From an uncultured Arthrobacter sp. (GTDB taxonomy: Bacteria; Actinomycetota; Actinomycetes; Actinomycetales; Micrococcaceae), in the NCBI RefSeq assembly GCF_947493765.1, contig NZ_CANLSZ010000004.1:1-64000 (forward strand): DNA of 64,000 nt, read 5' to 3'. This document shows positions 44,295-55,819 of this stretch, one piece after another. Made by a program: the position numbers and the translations under genes. The number at the start of each line of letters is the position of its first letter. The stretch's first letter is position 1. The notes beneath the pieces were generated by a model, which worked only from the letters and a program-made list of their open reading frames with translations, searched no databases and had not been told where the DNA came from.

Positions 44295-44378
44295 TCGAAC
44301 ATGCGTTCTATTTCCACTGGGTCCATTCCTAGCACCTGCACCGGCACGCTGTCGAGACTCACTCGAACATATGTTTGA
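44295..44378. promoter_or_regulatory. two LexA boxes between the LysM gene and lexA
   Basis: TCGAACATGCGTTCTA (44295-44310) and TCGAACATATGTTTGA (44363-44378) match the actinobacterial SOS box at 15 and 15 of 16 specified-plus-free positions or nearly so. The first is nearer the leftward LysM gene, the second nearer lexA, so each divergent promoter appears to have its own box. The 5' region of lexA, 44379-44555, shows no other element I can name. Confidence 0.87.
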
Positions 44379-44555
44379 AATCCGCCAGCCTCTGTCCTAA
44401 CGTGATGAGAACAGGACGACGATGGTTCGGAGACGACGCCGTTCGGACAGGTTCAGCGGCCGGGCCCGGTCAGCGGACCGTCGGCGTTCTTCGAGACAAT
44501 CACCCACCACCGACAATCCGGCCCCCACCGGAGGCACGGTGCGGAGGATCACAGC

Positions 44556-45398
44556 GTGCATCAGGGCGCAGGATCCCAGGCGAAAGGCACCACAGTGGCG
44601 GACCCCACACCGGCGGAATCCATCCCGACGGACCGGAGCGCGGAGGACCCGCAGGAACGCGACGCCGACGGTTCCGGCGCTGCCGTCCCCCTGACCGCGG
44701 GACGTGGCCGTCCCCGCGGACGGTCCTCCTCGAAGGGGCTCTCGGCGCGCCAGCTGACCATCCTCGAGACGATCCAGCGCTCCATCGCCGACAACGGGTA
44801 CCCTCCCTCGATGCGGGAGATCGGCGACACGGTGGGACTGGCGAGCCTGTCCAGCGTGACCCACCAGCTGTCGCAGCTCGAACGCCTCGGCTACCTGCGG
44901 AGAGACCCGAAACGTCCCCGCGCCATGGAGGTGCTCCTGCCGCTCATCCTGGCCCCGGAGACCGGCTCCGGCACGGACGGGGACGACGCCGACGGCAAAC
45001 CCGCGGAACGCCAGATCGCCGTCGACACCGCGCTCGTCCCGCTCGTGGGCCGCATCGCCGCGGGTGGTCCGATCCTGGCCGACCAGGTGGTGGAGGACAT
45101 CATGCCCCTCCCGCGCCAACTGGTGGGCCACGGCGATCTCTTCATGCTCCGGGTCTCGGGCGACTCCATGGTGGACGCCGCCATCTGCGACGGCGACTGG
45201 GTGGTCGTCCGGCGTCAGCAGAGCGCCCAGAACGGCGACATCGTGGCCGCGCTGCTCGACGAGGAGGCCACGGTCAAGACGTTCCGGCAGCGCGACGGCC
45301 ACACCTGGCTGCTACCGCAGAACACCCGCTACGAACCCATCCTCGGGGACCACGCGAGCATCATGGGCAAGGTCGTCTCAGTGATGCGGGCCCTCTGA
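44556..45398 (+). CDS. lexA: LexA repressor
   Basis: A 280-residue LexA. The winged HTH is at residues about 62-125 ([36 protein letters not shown]). The self-cleavage site is Ala169-Gly170 (GRIAAGGP), with the catalytic Ser204 (SGDSMVD) and Lys241 (ATVKTF). RecA filaments trigger the cleavage and release the SOS genes. I use the GTG at 44556, which has GGAGG 8 nt upstream; another GTG at 44595 with AAAGG is possible and would remove 13 residues of a long, disordered N-terminus (about 55 residues). Confidence 0.96.
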   Translation: MHQGAGSQAKGTTVADPTPAESIPTDRSAEDPQERDADGSGAAVPLTAGRGRPRGRSSSKGLSARQLTILETIQRSIADNGYPPSMREIGDTVGLASLSSVTHQLSQLERLGYLRRDPKRPRAMEVLLPLILAPETGSGTDGDDADGKPAERQIAVDTALVPLVGRIAAGGPILADQVVEDIMPLPRQLVGHGDLFMLRVSGDSMVDAAICDGDWVVVRRQQSAQNGDIVAALLDEEATVKTFRQRDGHTWLLPQNTRYEPILGDHASIMGKVVSVMRAL

Positions 45399-45466
45399 CG
45401 CCACCTCTTCCACCCGAGTCCGACCCCCCACGAACCGGTCGGGTAGGTCAGCGGGCGGACAGTAGG

Positions 45467-47542
45467 TCAGCGGGCGGAGAGCCGCTCCAGGATGCCCGTG
45501 GCGGTGGCTCGGTCGGTGGTGGACCAGAAGGGCGGCAGGGCGGCGCGGAGGAAGCCGCCGTACCGGGCGGTGGCGAGACGGCTGTCCAGCACGGCGACGA
45601 CGCCGCGATCGCCGGTCGCACGGATGAGCCGGCCGGCGCCCTGCGCCAGGCGCACCGCCGCGTGGGTCGCTGAGACACTCATGAAACCGTTGCCGCCGTT
45701 GCGGGCCACGGCCCTCGTCCTGGCCGTCATGAGGGGATCGTCCGGCCGCGGGAACGGGATGCGGTCGATGGTGACCAGCCTGCACGCCGAGCCCGGCACG
45801 TCGACACCCTGCCACAGCGACATGGTGCCGAACAGGCAGGTGTCCGGTTCGTCGGCGAATCTCTCCACCAGGGCGTTGAGCGAGGAGTCACCCTGGCAGA
45901 GGATCTCGAAGTCCACCTCGGGCCGCAACGCTTCCGCAGCCTCCTCGGCTGCCCGCTTGGAGGAGAAGAGACCCAGCGCGCCTCCCCGGGAGGCCTGCAG
46001 GAGCACGAGCAGTTCCGCCAGCTGGGCCTCGGATGTCCCGCGCTCGGGCCTCGGCAGGTCCTTCGCCACGTACAGCACGCCCTGGCGCGGATAGTCGAAC
46101 GGACTGCCGACGTCCACTCCGCTCCAGGTCGGTGCTCCGGGGCCGTTGAGGCCCAGTGAACCCGCCACCGGTCCGAACTCGGAGCCGATGGCGAGCGTCG
46201 CGGAGGTGAGGATCACCGTGTGGTCCTCGAACAGTCCCTCGCGCAGCCGCTGGGCCACGGAGAGCGGGGCCACGTTGAGCAGCGCGGGCGAGTCCTCCTC
46301 CGGCCGGCCGAAGCCCGATCCCGGGGAGAAGGTGCTCGGCCGGGACGCCCAGACCACCTCGTCCAGGGTGGAGGCGGCGAGCAGGCGTTCGGAGAGCTCG
46401 AAGACGGCCGTGACGCGCGAGCGGGCAACCTGCCGACCGCCGTCGGCGTCCGCCTCGGTCTTGCCCTCCGTCTTCGAGTCGGACAGCGCAGCGCGCGCGG
46501 CGTCGCGCACCTGCCCGAGCGCCTGCTCCAGCTCCTCGGGGAGGCCTCCGGGCAGCAGTCCCGCGGCGATCGTCGCGGTCGCCGCCTCGAGCGCCTCAGC
46601 CGCGCTCTCCAGGGCCGCCGTCCCGATGGAGGCGTGGCGCCGCATGGCCGTCGCAGCGGTGCTGACCATCGCCGCCGAGAGTTGCCCGGACACGGCGCCG
46701 GTCACCCGGTCGTGGAGTTCGTGGGCCTCGTCGATCACGACGACGTCGTACTCCGGCAGCACGGCGAGGCCCTCGAACGCACTGATCGCGAGCATGGCGT
46801 GGTTGGTCACCACGATGTCGGCCTCGGCCGCCGCCGCGCGGGCCTTCTCGCTGAAGCACTCCTGCGCGACGGGACACCGGGCCGCGCCGAGGCAGTCCAT
46901 GCTGGAGACCGAGACCTGGCGCCAGGCGCGGTCGCTCACCCCGGGGACGAGGTCGTCGCGGTCGCCCGTCGCGGATCCCTCGGCCCAGGCCCGCAGCCGC
47001 ACCACCTCCGCGCCGAGCGCCGAGCCCGGGGCCCCGGTGGGCTCCGCCGGCGCGGGGTGCGGCGCGGCGTCCGGCAGGCTGAACAGGGTGCCCGGGGCGT
47101 CCTCCTCCGGGAAGCCGCCGCCGGTCTTGTGCAGGCACACGTAATTGGAGCGCCCCTTGAGCAGGGCGACGTCCACCGGGCGGTCGAGTGCCGGGCCCAC
47201 GGCCTCGAGGAGGCGGGGCAGGTCCCGGGTGATGATCTGCGCCTGCAGTGCCAGGGTCGCCGTGGAGACGACCGACGGGCGCCCGCTGCCCATGGCGTGG
47301 GCGAGCAGCGGGACCAGGTAGGCCAGGGACTTCCCCGTGCCGGTCCCGGCCTGGACGAGCAGGTGTTCGCGGGCGCCGATGGCCTCGCTGACGTGACGCA
47401 CCATCTCGTGCTGCCCGGGACGGGGCTGGCCGTCCATCGCCGCCACGGCGGTGTCGAGCAGTCCGAGGGACTGCCGGGCGAGGGCCGATCGGGGCGCGGT
47501 GCCCGGCGTCCCGTCGGCGCCGGACCGCGTGCGCTCACTCAT
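45467..47542 (-). CDS. DinG/YoaA-type iron-sulfur DNA helicase
   Basis: A 691-residue superfamily 2 helicase. Walker A is in VQAGTGTGKSLAYLVPLL and the DEAH box in VVVIDEAHELHD. Four cysteines between them (NYVCLHK, MDCLGAARCPVAQECF) can hold the iron-sulfur cluster, as in XPD and DinG. The C-terminal part has LFGTMSLWQGVDVPGSACR and AQGAGRLIRATGDRG. It unwinds DNA with 5' to 3' polarity in relatives. The start overlaps the end of hflX by 8 nt. A 17-bp direct repeat at 45443-45478 runs through its stop codon. Confidence 0.93.
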   Translation of the reverse strand: MSERTRSGADGTPGTAPRSALARQSLGLLDTAVAAMDGQPRPGQHEMVRHVSEAIGAREHLLVQAGTGTGKSLAYLVPLLAHAMGSGRPSVVSTATLALQAQIITRDLPRLLEAVGPALDRPVDVALLKGRSNYVCLHKTGGGFPEEDAPGTLFSLPDAAPHPAPAEPTGAPGSALGAEVVRLRAWAEGSATGDRDDLVPGVSDRAWRQVSVSSMDCLGAARCPVAQECFSEKARAAAAEADIVVTNHAMLAISAFEGLAVLPEYDVVVIDEAHELHDRVTGAVSGQLSAAMVSTAATAMRRHASIGTAALESAAEALEAATATIAAGLLPGGLPEELEQALGQVRDAARAALSDSKTEGKTEADADGGRQVARSRVTAVFELSERLLAASTLDEVVWASRPSTFSPGSGFGRPEEDSPALLNVAPLSVAQRLREGLFEDHTVILTSATLAIGSEFGPVAGSLGLNGPGAPTWSGVDVGSPFDYPRQGVLYVAKDLPRPERGTSEAQLAELLVLLQASRGGALGLFSSKRAAEEAAEALRPEVDFEILCQGDSSLNALVERFADEPDTCLFGTMSLWQGVDVPGSACRLVTIDRIPFPRPDDPLMTARTRAVARNGGNGFMSVSATHAAVRLAQGAGRLIRATGDRGVVAVLDSRLATARYGGFLRAALPPFWSTTDRATATGILERLSAR

Positions 47543-49118
47543 GCCGGAGATACGGCTCCAGCTCCGCTGCCAGGCCCTCGCGGACCATCACCTCGAGCCG
47601 GGTCCCCTCGCTCTCGTGCTCCAGGCCGAGGATCTCCGCGTCCTCCTCGTGCAGCCGACTCACGATCTCCCCGTGGTCGTAGGGCACCATCAGATCGAGC
47701 TTCACGCCGGGACGCGGGATGCCCGCGCTGATGAGCTCACGGAGCTCGGTCAGGCCGGCGCCGGTGCGGGCGGAGACGACGACGGAGCGCGGCTCCCGCT
47801 GGCGCAGGCGTTCGACCACGAAGGGATCCGCGGCGTCGGCCTTGTTCAGGACGATGATCTCCGGGACCGTCCGGGCGTCCACCTCGCTCAGGACCGAGCG
47901 GACCGCCCTGATCTGTCCCTCGGGGTCCGGATGGGACGCGTCGACCACGTGCAGGATCAGATCGGCGTCGGCCACCTCCTCGAGGGTGGAGCGGAAAGCC
48001 TCGATGAGCTGCGTGGGGAGGGAGCGCACGAACCCGACGGTGTCGGCCAGGGTGTAGCCGATGCCGTCGGGGGTCTCCGCCCGTCGCACCGTGGGGTCCA
48101 GAGTGGCGAAGAGGGCGTTCTCCACGAGGACGCCCGCGTCGGTGAGCCGGTTCAGCAGCGACGACTTGCCCGCGTTGGTGTAGCCGGCAATCGCCACGGA
48201 CGGCACCTGGTGACGACGGCGGTTGGACCGCTTGGTCTCGCGCGCCGGCTTCATCCCGGAGATCTCGCGGCGCAGCTTGGCCATGCGCGTGCGGATCTTC
48301 CGGCGGTCGAGTTCGATCTTCGTCTCGCCCGGTCCACGCGAACCCATGCCCGCGCTCGCGCTGCCCACCTGGCCGCCGGCCTGCCGGGACATCGATTCGC
48401 CCCAGCCACGCAGTCTCGGCAGCAGGTACTCGAGTTGCGCGAGTTCCACCTGCGCCTTGCCCTCGCGGCTCTTGGCGTGCTGGGCGAAGATGTCGAGGAT
48501 CAGTGCGGTGCGGTCGATGACCTTGACCTTGACGATGTCCTCCAGCCCGCGCCGCTGCGACGGGGAGAGCTCACTGTCGATGATCACCGTGTCGGCGCCG
48601 GTCGCCTGCACGATCGCCTTCAGTTCCTGGGCCTTGCCCGACCCGAGGAAGGTGGCGGGGTCCGGCTTGAGCCGACGCTGCACGATTCCGTCGAGCACCT
48701 CGGACCCTGCCGTCTCGGCGAGGGCGGCGAGCTCCTGCAACGAGTTCTCGGCGTCCTGGGCGGTGCCCTCGCTGCGCAGACCAGCGAGCACGACCCGCTC
48801 GAGCCGCAGCTGCCGGTACTCGACCTCGGTGACGTCCTCGAGTTCCGTGGAGAGTCCGGCGACACGCCGCAGGGCATGGCGCTCCGAGAGTTCCTCCTGG
48901 TCGCCGTCGGCGTCCGAGACCGGGTTCTCGCCGGACAGCGCCAGGGCCCGGGACCGCCACGTGGACTCCTCGGGGGCCGCGGGCCGCTCCGGCTTCGTCG
49001 CCGCGCTCCGGGTCCGTGCCGCGACTGCCGTGTCGTTGTCGAGGATGCGGTCGATGACGGCCTGGATCTCGTCCGGGCTCATGTCGGCGCCGTCGGAGGA
49101 TGCGTTGTTCTCGGTCAT
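47535..49118 (-). CDS. hflX: GTPase HflX
   Basis: A 527-residue HflX. The N-terminal ND1/ND2 domain (with VIIDSELSPSQRRGLEDIV and GMGSRGPGETKIELDRR) leads into the G domain with AIAGYTNAGKSSLLNRLTDA, DTVGFVRSLPTQLIEAFRST and VLNKADAAD. HflX splits stalled ribosomes. A polar N-terminal extension of about 75 residues precedes the domain. GGGAG is just before the ATG. Confidence 0.96.
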   Translation of the reverse strand: MTENNASSDGADMSPDEIQAVIDRILDNDTAVAARTRSAATKPERPAAPEESTWRSRALALSGENPVSDADGDQEELSERHALRRVAGLSTELEDVTEVEYRQLRLERVVLAGLRSEGTAQDAENSLQELAALAETAGSEVLDGIVQRRLKPDPATFLGSGKAQELKAIVQATGADTVIIDSELSPSQRRGLEDIVKVKVIDRTALILDIFAQHAKSREGKAQVELAQLEYLLPRLRGWGESMSRQAGGQVGSASAGMGSRGPGETKIELDRRKIRTRMAKLRREISGMKPARETKRSNRRRHQVPSVAIAGYTNAGKSSLLNRLTDAGVLVENALFATLDPTVRRAETPDGIGYTLADTVGFVRSLPTQLIEAFRSTLEEVADADLILHVVDASHPDPEGQIRAVRSVLSEVDARTVPEIIVLNKADAADPFVVERLRQREPRSVVVSARTGAGLTELRELISAGIPRPGVKLDLMVPYDHGEIVSRLHEEDAEILGLEHESEGTRLEVMVREGLAAELEPYLRHE

Positions 49119-49240
49119 AGTCTCCCTAGCTGGATGTCATTAGAGTCTACGTCCGCCCACCCACCCGGGCACGGCCACTTCTCCCAGCGCTGAACCGGGC
49201 CGGCCCCGGACAGTGGTCGGGAGGCCACTAGGCTTTCACC

Positions 49241-49849
49241 ATGGAGTCCCAGCACTATTTCAGCGCGCAACCCGCCGGACCCGACACGCGCCGGCCCCTG
49301 TCCGTCGTGCTGGCGGGAGAACGCCGGGAGCTCGTGACGGCGCCGGGTCTGTTCAGCCCGGACGGCATCGACAAGGGGACGGCGATCCTCCTGGACCACG
49401 TCCCCCCGCCGAGCGGGACGCACCTGCTGGACATCGGCTGCGGCTGGGGACCGCTCGCCCTCAGCATGGCGCTGGCGTCCGGGGATGCCGCGGTCCACGC
49501 GATCGACGTCAACGAACGGTGCCTGGCCCTGACCACCGAGAACGCGCGGCGCCTGGGCCTGGACCGTGTCGTGGCGACCACGCCCGACGCCGTGGACGGA
49601 GACCTCGAGTTCGACACCATCTGGTCCAATCCACCGATCCGGATCGGCAAGCAGGAGCTGCACGCGCTGCTGCTGCGCTGGGTGCCGCGCCTCGCCCCGG
49701 ACGGTCGGGCCTGGCTCGTCGTGCAGAAGAATCTCGGTGCCGACTCGCTGCAGCGCTGGCTCGGCGAGACCCTCCCCGGGCAGTTCACCGTGCGCCGCGC
49801 ACACACCGCGAAGTCCTTCCGCGTCCTCGAGATCCACCGGGCGCCGTAG
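49241..49849 (+). CDS. class I SAM-dependent methyltransferase (RsmC-like)
   Basis: A 202-residue methyltransferase. The SAM-binding motif is LLDIGCGWGPLALSMALA, then VHAIDVNERCLALTTENA; the catalytic motif SNPPIR is that of N-methyltransferases acting on bases. It resembles the C-terminal half of RsmC/RlmG. TAGGCT lies 6 nt before the ATG without a ribosome site, so the mRNA is probably leaderless. It stands alone, divergent from hflX and convergent with dapF. Confidence 0.88.
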   Translation: MESQHYFSAQPAGPDTRRPLSVVLAGERRELVTAPGLFSPDGIDKGTAILLDHVPPPSGTHLLDIGCGWGPLALSMALASGDAAVHAIDVNERCLALTTENARRLGLDRVVATTPDAVDGDLEFDTIWSNPPIRIGKQELHALLLRWVPRLAPDGRAWLVVQKNLGADSLQRWLGETLPGQFTVRRAHTAKSFRVLEIHRAP

Positions 49850-49895
49850 CCCGGGCGAAACGGGTGCTGCCGGGGTACTGCCGAGGTACTGCCGC

Positions 49896-50873
49896 TCATC
49901 GCTCCATGAGCAACGTCCCCTCCGCGACCAGTTCCGCGGGGCCGCTGAGCTCCACGTGCTCCCGCCCGTCGGGGCCGGGAAGGAAGCGCACACCCACCAC
50001 TCCGCCCGGGACCTCCACGAGCCAGCGGTCCGGTGCGCCCGTCCCGGCCCAGAACCGGGTCGCCACCGCTGCCGCGCACGCGCCCGAGCCGCAGGACTGG
50101 GTCTCCCCCACCCCGCGCTCGTGCACCCGCATGGTCAGGCGTCCCACGCCGTCGTCGCCGACGAGCGGCTCGGCCGGGACCACCACCTCCACATTGGTCC
50201 CCTCCGGCGGTCGCGGCTGGACCGCGGGAGCCCGGTGGAGTTCGGCCGCGTGCAGTTCGGCGAGCTCGGCGAGTGCCACCACCGTATGGGGGTTGCCCAT
50301 GCTCACGGACAGCGCCGGACGGTCCACGTCCAGCCCGGAGATCTCCACGAGCGAGTCCATGCCCCGCGCCACGGCCGCGTCGGGGAAGATGAACTCCCAC
50401 GGGCCCATGTCCACCGCGTACCCGTCCCCCGCGCGTGTCACGCGCTTGACGCCGCTCCGCGTGCCGACCGCGAGCTCACCGCCGTCCTGCAGCTCGACGG
50501 CGCCCTGGTCGAGGAGGAAGTGTACGAAGACACGGACGCCGTTCCCGCACATCTGCGCCACCGAGCCGTCCCCGTTCCGATAGTCCATGAACCATTCGGC
50601 CTCCGGGTCGCTCTGGAGGAGTGCCTGGCCCTCGGGGAGTGACGACGACCGGACGGCCCTGATGAAACCGTCCGCCCCGATCCCGCGGTGCCGGTCGCAG
50701 AGGCCGGCGACGAAGGCGGCGTCCGTGCGGCCCACGGCCTCCGGATCGAGGGTGAGGACGAAGTCGTTGCCCGTGCCATGACCCTTGGTGAAGGCCAGCC
50801 CGGAGGGTTGCCGGTCGGCTCCGGGGACGGCGGTGTCAGTGGCGGCGGCAGGGACGGCGGGGTAGGAGGTCAC
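49896..50873 (-). CDS. dapF: diaminopimelate epimerase
   Basis: A 325-residue epimerase. The two catalytic cysteines lie in [10 protein letters not shown] and [24 protein letters not shown] begins the fold. It interconverts LL- and meso-diaminopimelate for lysine and cell wall. The GTG at 50873 is 4 nt after the miaA stop and is preceded by a G-run. The N-terminal 25 residues are a poorly conserved extension. The 3' side contains an imperfect 11-bp triple repeat (49863-49895). Confidence 0.96.
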   Translation of the reverse strand: MTSYPAVPAAATDTAVPGADRQPSGLAFTKGHGTGNDFVLTLDPEAVGRTDAAFVAGLCDRHRGIGADGFIRAVRSSSLPEGQALLQSDPEAEWFMDYRNGDGSVAQMCGNGVRVFVHFLLDQGAVELQDGGELAVGTRSGVKRVTRAGDGYAVDMGPWEFIFPDAAVARGMDSLVEISGLDVDRPALSVSMGNPHTVVALAELAELHAAELHRAPAVQPRPPEGTNVEVVVPAEPLVGDDGVGRLTMRVHERGVGETQSCGSGACAAAVATRFWAGTGAPDRWLVEVPGGVVGVRFLPGPDGREHVELSGPAELVAEGTLLMER

Positions 50874-50877
50874 CCCC

Positions 50878-51789
50878 CTAGGATAGGTCGCCCTGCTCGC
50901 GGAGATGCTCGACGGCCCGGTCCACGAGGGCCGGGGACCCACCGTCGAGCCAGGTGACGCGCGGGTCGCCGCGGAACCAGGTGAGCTGCCGCCGGGCGAG
51001 GCGTCGGGTCGCGGCGATGGTCTCGGTGATTGCCTCGCTCTCGGTGAGGTCGCCGTCGAGCACCTGCAGGAACTGCCCGTAGCCGAGGGCGCGGGACGCG
51101 GTGCGGCCCTCCCTCAGGCCCCGGTCGGCGAGTCGCCGCACCTCCTCCCCCAGACCTTCCCGGACCATCGTGTGGACCCGGACGGCGAGCCGCTCGCGCA
51201 GCAGCTCCCGGTCCACGCCGAGCCCGAGCTGCACGGCCGGCTGATGGTACTCCCGGCGGGGCATGAAGGCGCTGAAGGGACGGCCGCTGATCTCGTGGAC
51301 CTCCAGCGCCCGGACGAGGCGGCGGTCATCCTGGATGCGGTCGGCCGAGACGGGGTCCACGGCGCGGAGGCGCTCGCGGAGACCCAGCGCTCCGTGCGCC
51401 GCGAGATCGGCCTCGAGCCGGGCTCGTACCGCGGGATCCGTGGGCGGGAAGTCGAGCCGGTCGAGGGCGGCGCGAACGTAGAGCCCGGACCCCCCGACCA
51501 GGATGGGCACACGTCCCCGCGCACGCACCGCGTCGATGGCGTGCCGCGCGTCCACCTGGTAGGCCGCGACACTGGCCTCCTCCCGGAGGTCGAGGACATC
51601 CAGCAGGTGGTGCTGCACACCGCCGCGGTCGTGGACCGGGAGCTTCGCCGTCCCGATGTCCATCCCCCGGTAGAACTGGAGGGCGTCGGCGTTGACGACC
51701 TCCCCGTCGAGGCGCTGTGCGAGAGCGACGCCGAGCTGCGACTTGCCGGAGCCCGTGGGCCCCACCACCGCCAGGACCGGCAGGGTCAA
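50878..51789 (-). CDS. miaA: tRNA dimethylallyltransferase
   Basis: A 303-residue Mia[21 protein letters not shown] is the P-loop; [38 protein letters not shown] and [16 protein letters not shown] are diagnostic. It adds dimethylallyl to A37 of tRNAs reading UNN codons, the substrate of MiaB. The best start is TTG at 51789, overlapping the miaB stop (TTGA); there is no ATG or GTG between that and the P-loop with a fitting length. The open frame upstream is a shadow of miaB. Confidence 0.93.
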   Translation of the reverse strand: MTLPVLAVVGPTGSGKSQLGVALAQRLDGEVVNADALQFYRGMDIGTAKLPVHDRGGVQHHLLDVLDLREEASVAAYQVDARHAIDAVRARGRVPILVGGSGLYVRAALDRLDFPPTDPAVRARLEADLAAHGALGLRERLRAVDPVSADRIQDDRRLVRALEVHEISGRPFSAFMPRREYHQPAVQLGLGVDRELLRERLAVRVHTMVREGLGEEVRRLADRGLREGRTASRALGYGQFLQVLDGDLTESEAITETIAATRRLARRQLTWFRGDPRVTWLDGGSPALVDRAVEHLREQGDLS

Positions 51790-53321
51790 GGGGCCGTGGA
51801 CCGTGCGGGCAGGGAGGGCATCCCGAGCACGACCGAGCCCGGCCGAGTGGCGCCCGGGGCCGGGGCACCGCATGACTCGGCGAGGCTCCTGTCCCAGGCG
51901 TCCCCGGCCCGGGAGCGCCGCAGCGAGTACTCCGACGCGAGCGGGTCCGAGACGAGGTGGAACGACGCGGCCTCCGTGACGGGCAGTGTCACGAAGTCCC
52001 CGGGCCGCGGGACGTCCGCGCCCTCGGGCACGGTGAAGTGGACGAGGCGCTGATCCCGGGCGCGCCCGGTCAGGCGGTGCGTCCGGTCGTCCTTGCGGCC
52101 CTGCTGGTCCGTGACGAGCACCTCGACGGTCCGCCCCACCTGCGCCGCGTTCTCCTCCGCCGCGATCCTGTCCTGCAGGGCGGTGAGCCGTTCGAAGCGT
52201 TCCTGCACCACGGCCTTCGGCAGCTGGTCCGGGAGATCGGCGGCGGGCGTCCCGGGCCGCTTCGAGTACTGGAACGTGAAGGCGGTGGCGAAGCGGGACC
52301 GTTCGACGACGTCGAGCGTGGCCCGGAAGTCCTCCTCGGTCTCACCCGGGAAGCCCACGATGATGTCGGTGGAGATGGCGGCGTGCGGCATCCGGTCCCG
52401 GACCCGTTCGAGGATCCCGAGGAAGCGGGTGGACCGGTAGGACCGTCGCATGGCCCGCAGGATCCGATCGGAGCCGGACTGCAGGGGCATGTGCAGTTGC
52501 GGGGAGACGTTCGGCGTCTCGGCCATCGCGTCGATGACGTCGTCGGTGAAGGCCGCCGGGTGGGGGCTCGTGAAACGCACGCGCTCGAGCCCCTCGATCG
52601 TCCCGCAGGCGCGCAGCAGCTTGGCGAAGGCTCCGCGATCGCCGAACTCGCTCCCGTAGGAGTTCACGTTCTGGCCCAGGAGTGTGACCTCCACCGCGCC
52701 GTCGGCCACGAGCGCCTCGATCTCCGCGAGGATCTCCCCGGGGCGTCTGTCGCGTTCCTTGCCCCGCAGGGACGGGACGATGCAGAACGTGCAGGTGTTG
52801 TTGCAGCCGACGGAGATCGAGACCCAGCCCGCGTAGACGGACTCTCGTCGCGTGGGCAGGGTCGAGGGGAAGACGTCGAGCGATTCGAGGATCTCGAGCT
52901 GCGCCTCCGCGTTGTGCCGGGCGCGCTCCAGCAGGGCGGGCAGCGCCCCGATGTTGTGGGTGCCGAAGACGGCGTCCACCCAGGGCGCCTTCCGCAGGAT
53001 CGTCTCGCGATCCTTCTGCGCCAGGCATCCGCCGACGGCGATCTGCAGGTCCGGCCGGGCGTCCTTGACGGCCTTGAGCATCCCGAGATTCCCGTAGAGC
53101 TTGTTGTCGGCGTTCTCCCGTACGGCGCACGTGTTGAAGACCACCACGTCGGCCTCGGTCCCCTCGGCCCGGTCCAGACCGGCGGCCTCGAGCAGTCCGG
53201 AGATGCGTTCCGAGTCGTGGACGTTCATCTGGCAGCCGTAGGTGCGTACCTCGTAGGTGCGCCGGACCGCGACCGCATCCGCGGGTTGCCGGGCGTCGAG
53301 GCCGGGAAGTGTCATGCTCAC
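51786..53321 (-). CDS. miaB: tRNA-2-methylthio-N6-dimethylallyladenosine synthase
   Basis: A 511-residue methylthiotransferase. The N-terminal cluster cysteines are in [23 protein letters not shown] and [10 protein letters not shown]; the radical SAM cluster is in [24 protein letters not shown] domain is at the C-terminus. It thiomethylates i6A37 made by MiaA. The GTG at 53321 has TAGGCT 7 nt upstream, so it may be leaderless; ATG at 53315 is the alternative. A tail of about 50 residues after the TRAM domain is not conserved as far as I can judge. Confidence 0.95.
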   Translation of the reverse strand: MSMTLPGLDARQPADAVAVRRTYEVRTYGCQMNVHDSERISGLLEAAGLDRAEGTEADVVVFNTCAVRENADNKLYGNLGMLKAVKDARPDLQIAVGGCLAQKDRETILRKAPWVDAVFGTHNIGALPALLERARHNAEAQLEILESLDVFPSTLPTRRESVYAGWVSISVGCNNTCTFCIVPSLRGKERDRRPGEILAEIEALVADGAVEVTLLGQNVNSYGSEFGDRGAFAKLLRACGTIEGLERVRFTSPHPAAFTDDVIDAMAETPNVSPQLHMPLQSGSDRILRAMRRSYRSTRFLGILERVRDRMPHAAISTDIIVGFPGETEEDFRATLDVVERSRFATAFTFQYSKRPGTPAADLPDQLPKAVVQERFERLTALQDRIAAEENAAQVGRTVEVLVTDQQGRKDDRTHRLTGRARDQRLVHFTVPEGADVPRPGDFVTLPVTEAASFHLVSDPLASEYSLRRSRAGDAWDRSLAESCGAPAPGATRPGSVVLGMPSLPARSTAP

Positions 53322-53374
53322 GGGCCCAAGCCTACGGCGGGGGACGGCGACGGCGGCAATCGCGGGCCGATGAT

Positions 53375-54577
53375 TCACCCGGCCGCCTGCGCCTCCGCCA
53401 CGACGTCCTTGACGACGGCGAACGCCGCTCCGGGGCTGTAGCCCTTGCGTGCGAGCATGCCGACGAGACGGCGCACCTCCCGGTCCCGCTCCGCCCGATC
53501 CGTCAGATCGGCGCTGCCGCGGAGTCGGCGCCGCACCAGGTCGTGGGCCTGCTCGCGCTCGTCGTCGTCGGTGACCTGGAGCAGGGCGTCCTCGGCGAGC
53601 TCGGGGTCGATGCCCTTGTCCGCCAGCTCGCCCCGCAGCGCGGCTCGCGACAGGGCCTTCAGGGCGGTGCGGCTGCGGACCCACATCATGGCGAACTCGG
53701 CGTCGTCGATCAGCTGCACCTCCTCGAATCTGTCGAGGAGAGCGGACACGACGGCGGACGGCACCTCGCGCTCGGAGAGCTTGCGCTGGAGCTGGTAGCG
53801 GCTCCGGGGGCCCAGGGCGAGTTGGCGCAGCAGGACGGAGCGACCCAGGGAGGTCCACTCGTCGGTGGTGCGGACCACCTCGGTGTCGTCCTGCCCGTTC
53901 GGGCCGTCGCTGCCCGGGGCGGCGGACCGCGCTCGATCGTCACAGGTGGCGCTTCTCCGCCCTGATCGACGTGCTGCCGTGTCGCTGCTGCCCGCCCGGC
54001 CGCTCCGCCCCGCTCCGGACGCCGTCGCCCATTCCGCCCTCGAGTCCGGTGCGGATCCTGAGCTACCCGACTCTGCCGCAGCGGTGTCCGCTGTGGCTGC
54101 TGTGTCCGGTGCGTCCGCCGAGGAGCCGACGACGGGGCCGAACGGGTCAACGTAGGAGCGTCCCGCAGCGGACCGCGCCCCTGCTCCCGGTCGTCCGCTG
54201 GAGCCGCGCTGTGGGGTCCCGTTCCGTCCGGACGTCAGCTTCCCCAGCGACTGCTTCCCCAGCGACTGCTTGCCCCACGACTGCTTCCCTGACGACTCCT
54301 TTCCCGACGAGCGGCCGGACGCCCACTGAGCGCGGTCCGAACGCCGTGCGGACCGCGCGCCCCGGGGCGAGCCCGGATCAGCACGCCCATGATCGGTGCC
54401 AGCACGATCAGCACCAGCACGATCAGCACCAGCACGATCAGGACCGCCCCGACCCGCAGCACCCGCCCCGGAACCCGATGCCGCCCCATGGTCGGTGTCC
54501 CCTGCGGAGCTGTCCCTGCCGAACGTCCCGAACGAGGTTCCCCAGTCGATCGGCTCCGATCCCGTGCCGGACGGCAT
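53375..54577 (-). CDS. recX: RecX regulatory protein with long disordered N-terminus
   Basis: A 400-residue RecX. The real domain is about residues 240-398 ([73 protein letters not shown]). RecX restrains RecA filaments. The first 240 residues are low-complexity, with a five-residue repeat of the form DRAGA and another of SLGKQ, coded by 15-bp DNA repeats at 54400-54441 and 54236-54300. The ATG is 3 nt after the recA stop, so the two are co-transcribed. A later internal start cannot be excluded. Confidence 0.9.
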   Translation of the reverse strand: MPSGTGSEPIDWGTSFGTFGRDSSAGDTDHGAASGSGAGAAGRGGPDRAGADRAGADRAGTDHGRADPGSPRGARSARRSDRAQWASGRSSGKESSGKQSWGKQSLGKQSLGKLTSGRNGTPQRGSSGRPGAGARSAAGRSYVDPFGPVVGSSADAPDTAATADTAAAESGSSGSAPDSRAEWATASGAGRSGRAGSSDTAARRSGRRSATCDDRARSAAPGSDGPNGQDDTEVVRTTDEWTSLGRSVLLRQLALGPRSRYQLQRKLSEREVPSAVVSALLDRFEEVQLIDDAEFAMMWVRSRTALKALSRAALRGELADKGIDPELAEDALLQVTDDDEREQAHDLVRRRLRGSADLTDRAERDREVRRLVGMLARKGYSPGAAFAVVKDVVAEAQAAG

Positions 54578-54580
54578 CGG

Positions 54581-55624
<1,044 letters not shown>

Positions 55625-55819
55625 TCTTCACCTCGGTTGTTGGTGGCCGTGAGGCCTGTGTTCGTATTCTGCTGGACTGTGGGAATCCGCACCGTGGGGT
55701 GTGGACCGTCGATGCCGACCGTGTCGGTCCGGAATCCGTTGCTCAGGAATCTAGTAGCCCGCGCCGACACTTTGAGGTGCGGCTGCGTCCATGTGCACAA
55801 GAGCGCCACCGCCGTCATC

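Noticed and set aside
47451-49193. A 580-codon plus-strand frame opposite hflX
   Set aside because: The G-protein motifs on the minus strand are complete; the plus frame has none.
54236-54441. Possible CRISPR-like array from regular repeats
   Set aside because: The 15-bp units are contiguous tandem repeats without spacers and encode regular peptide repeats in RecX.
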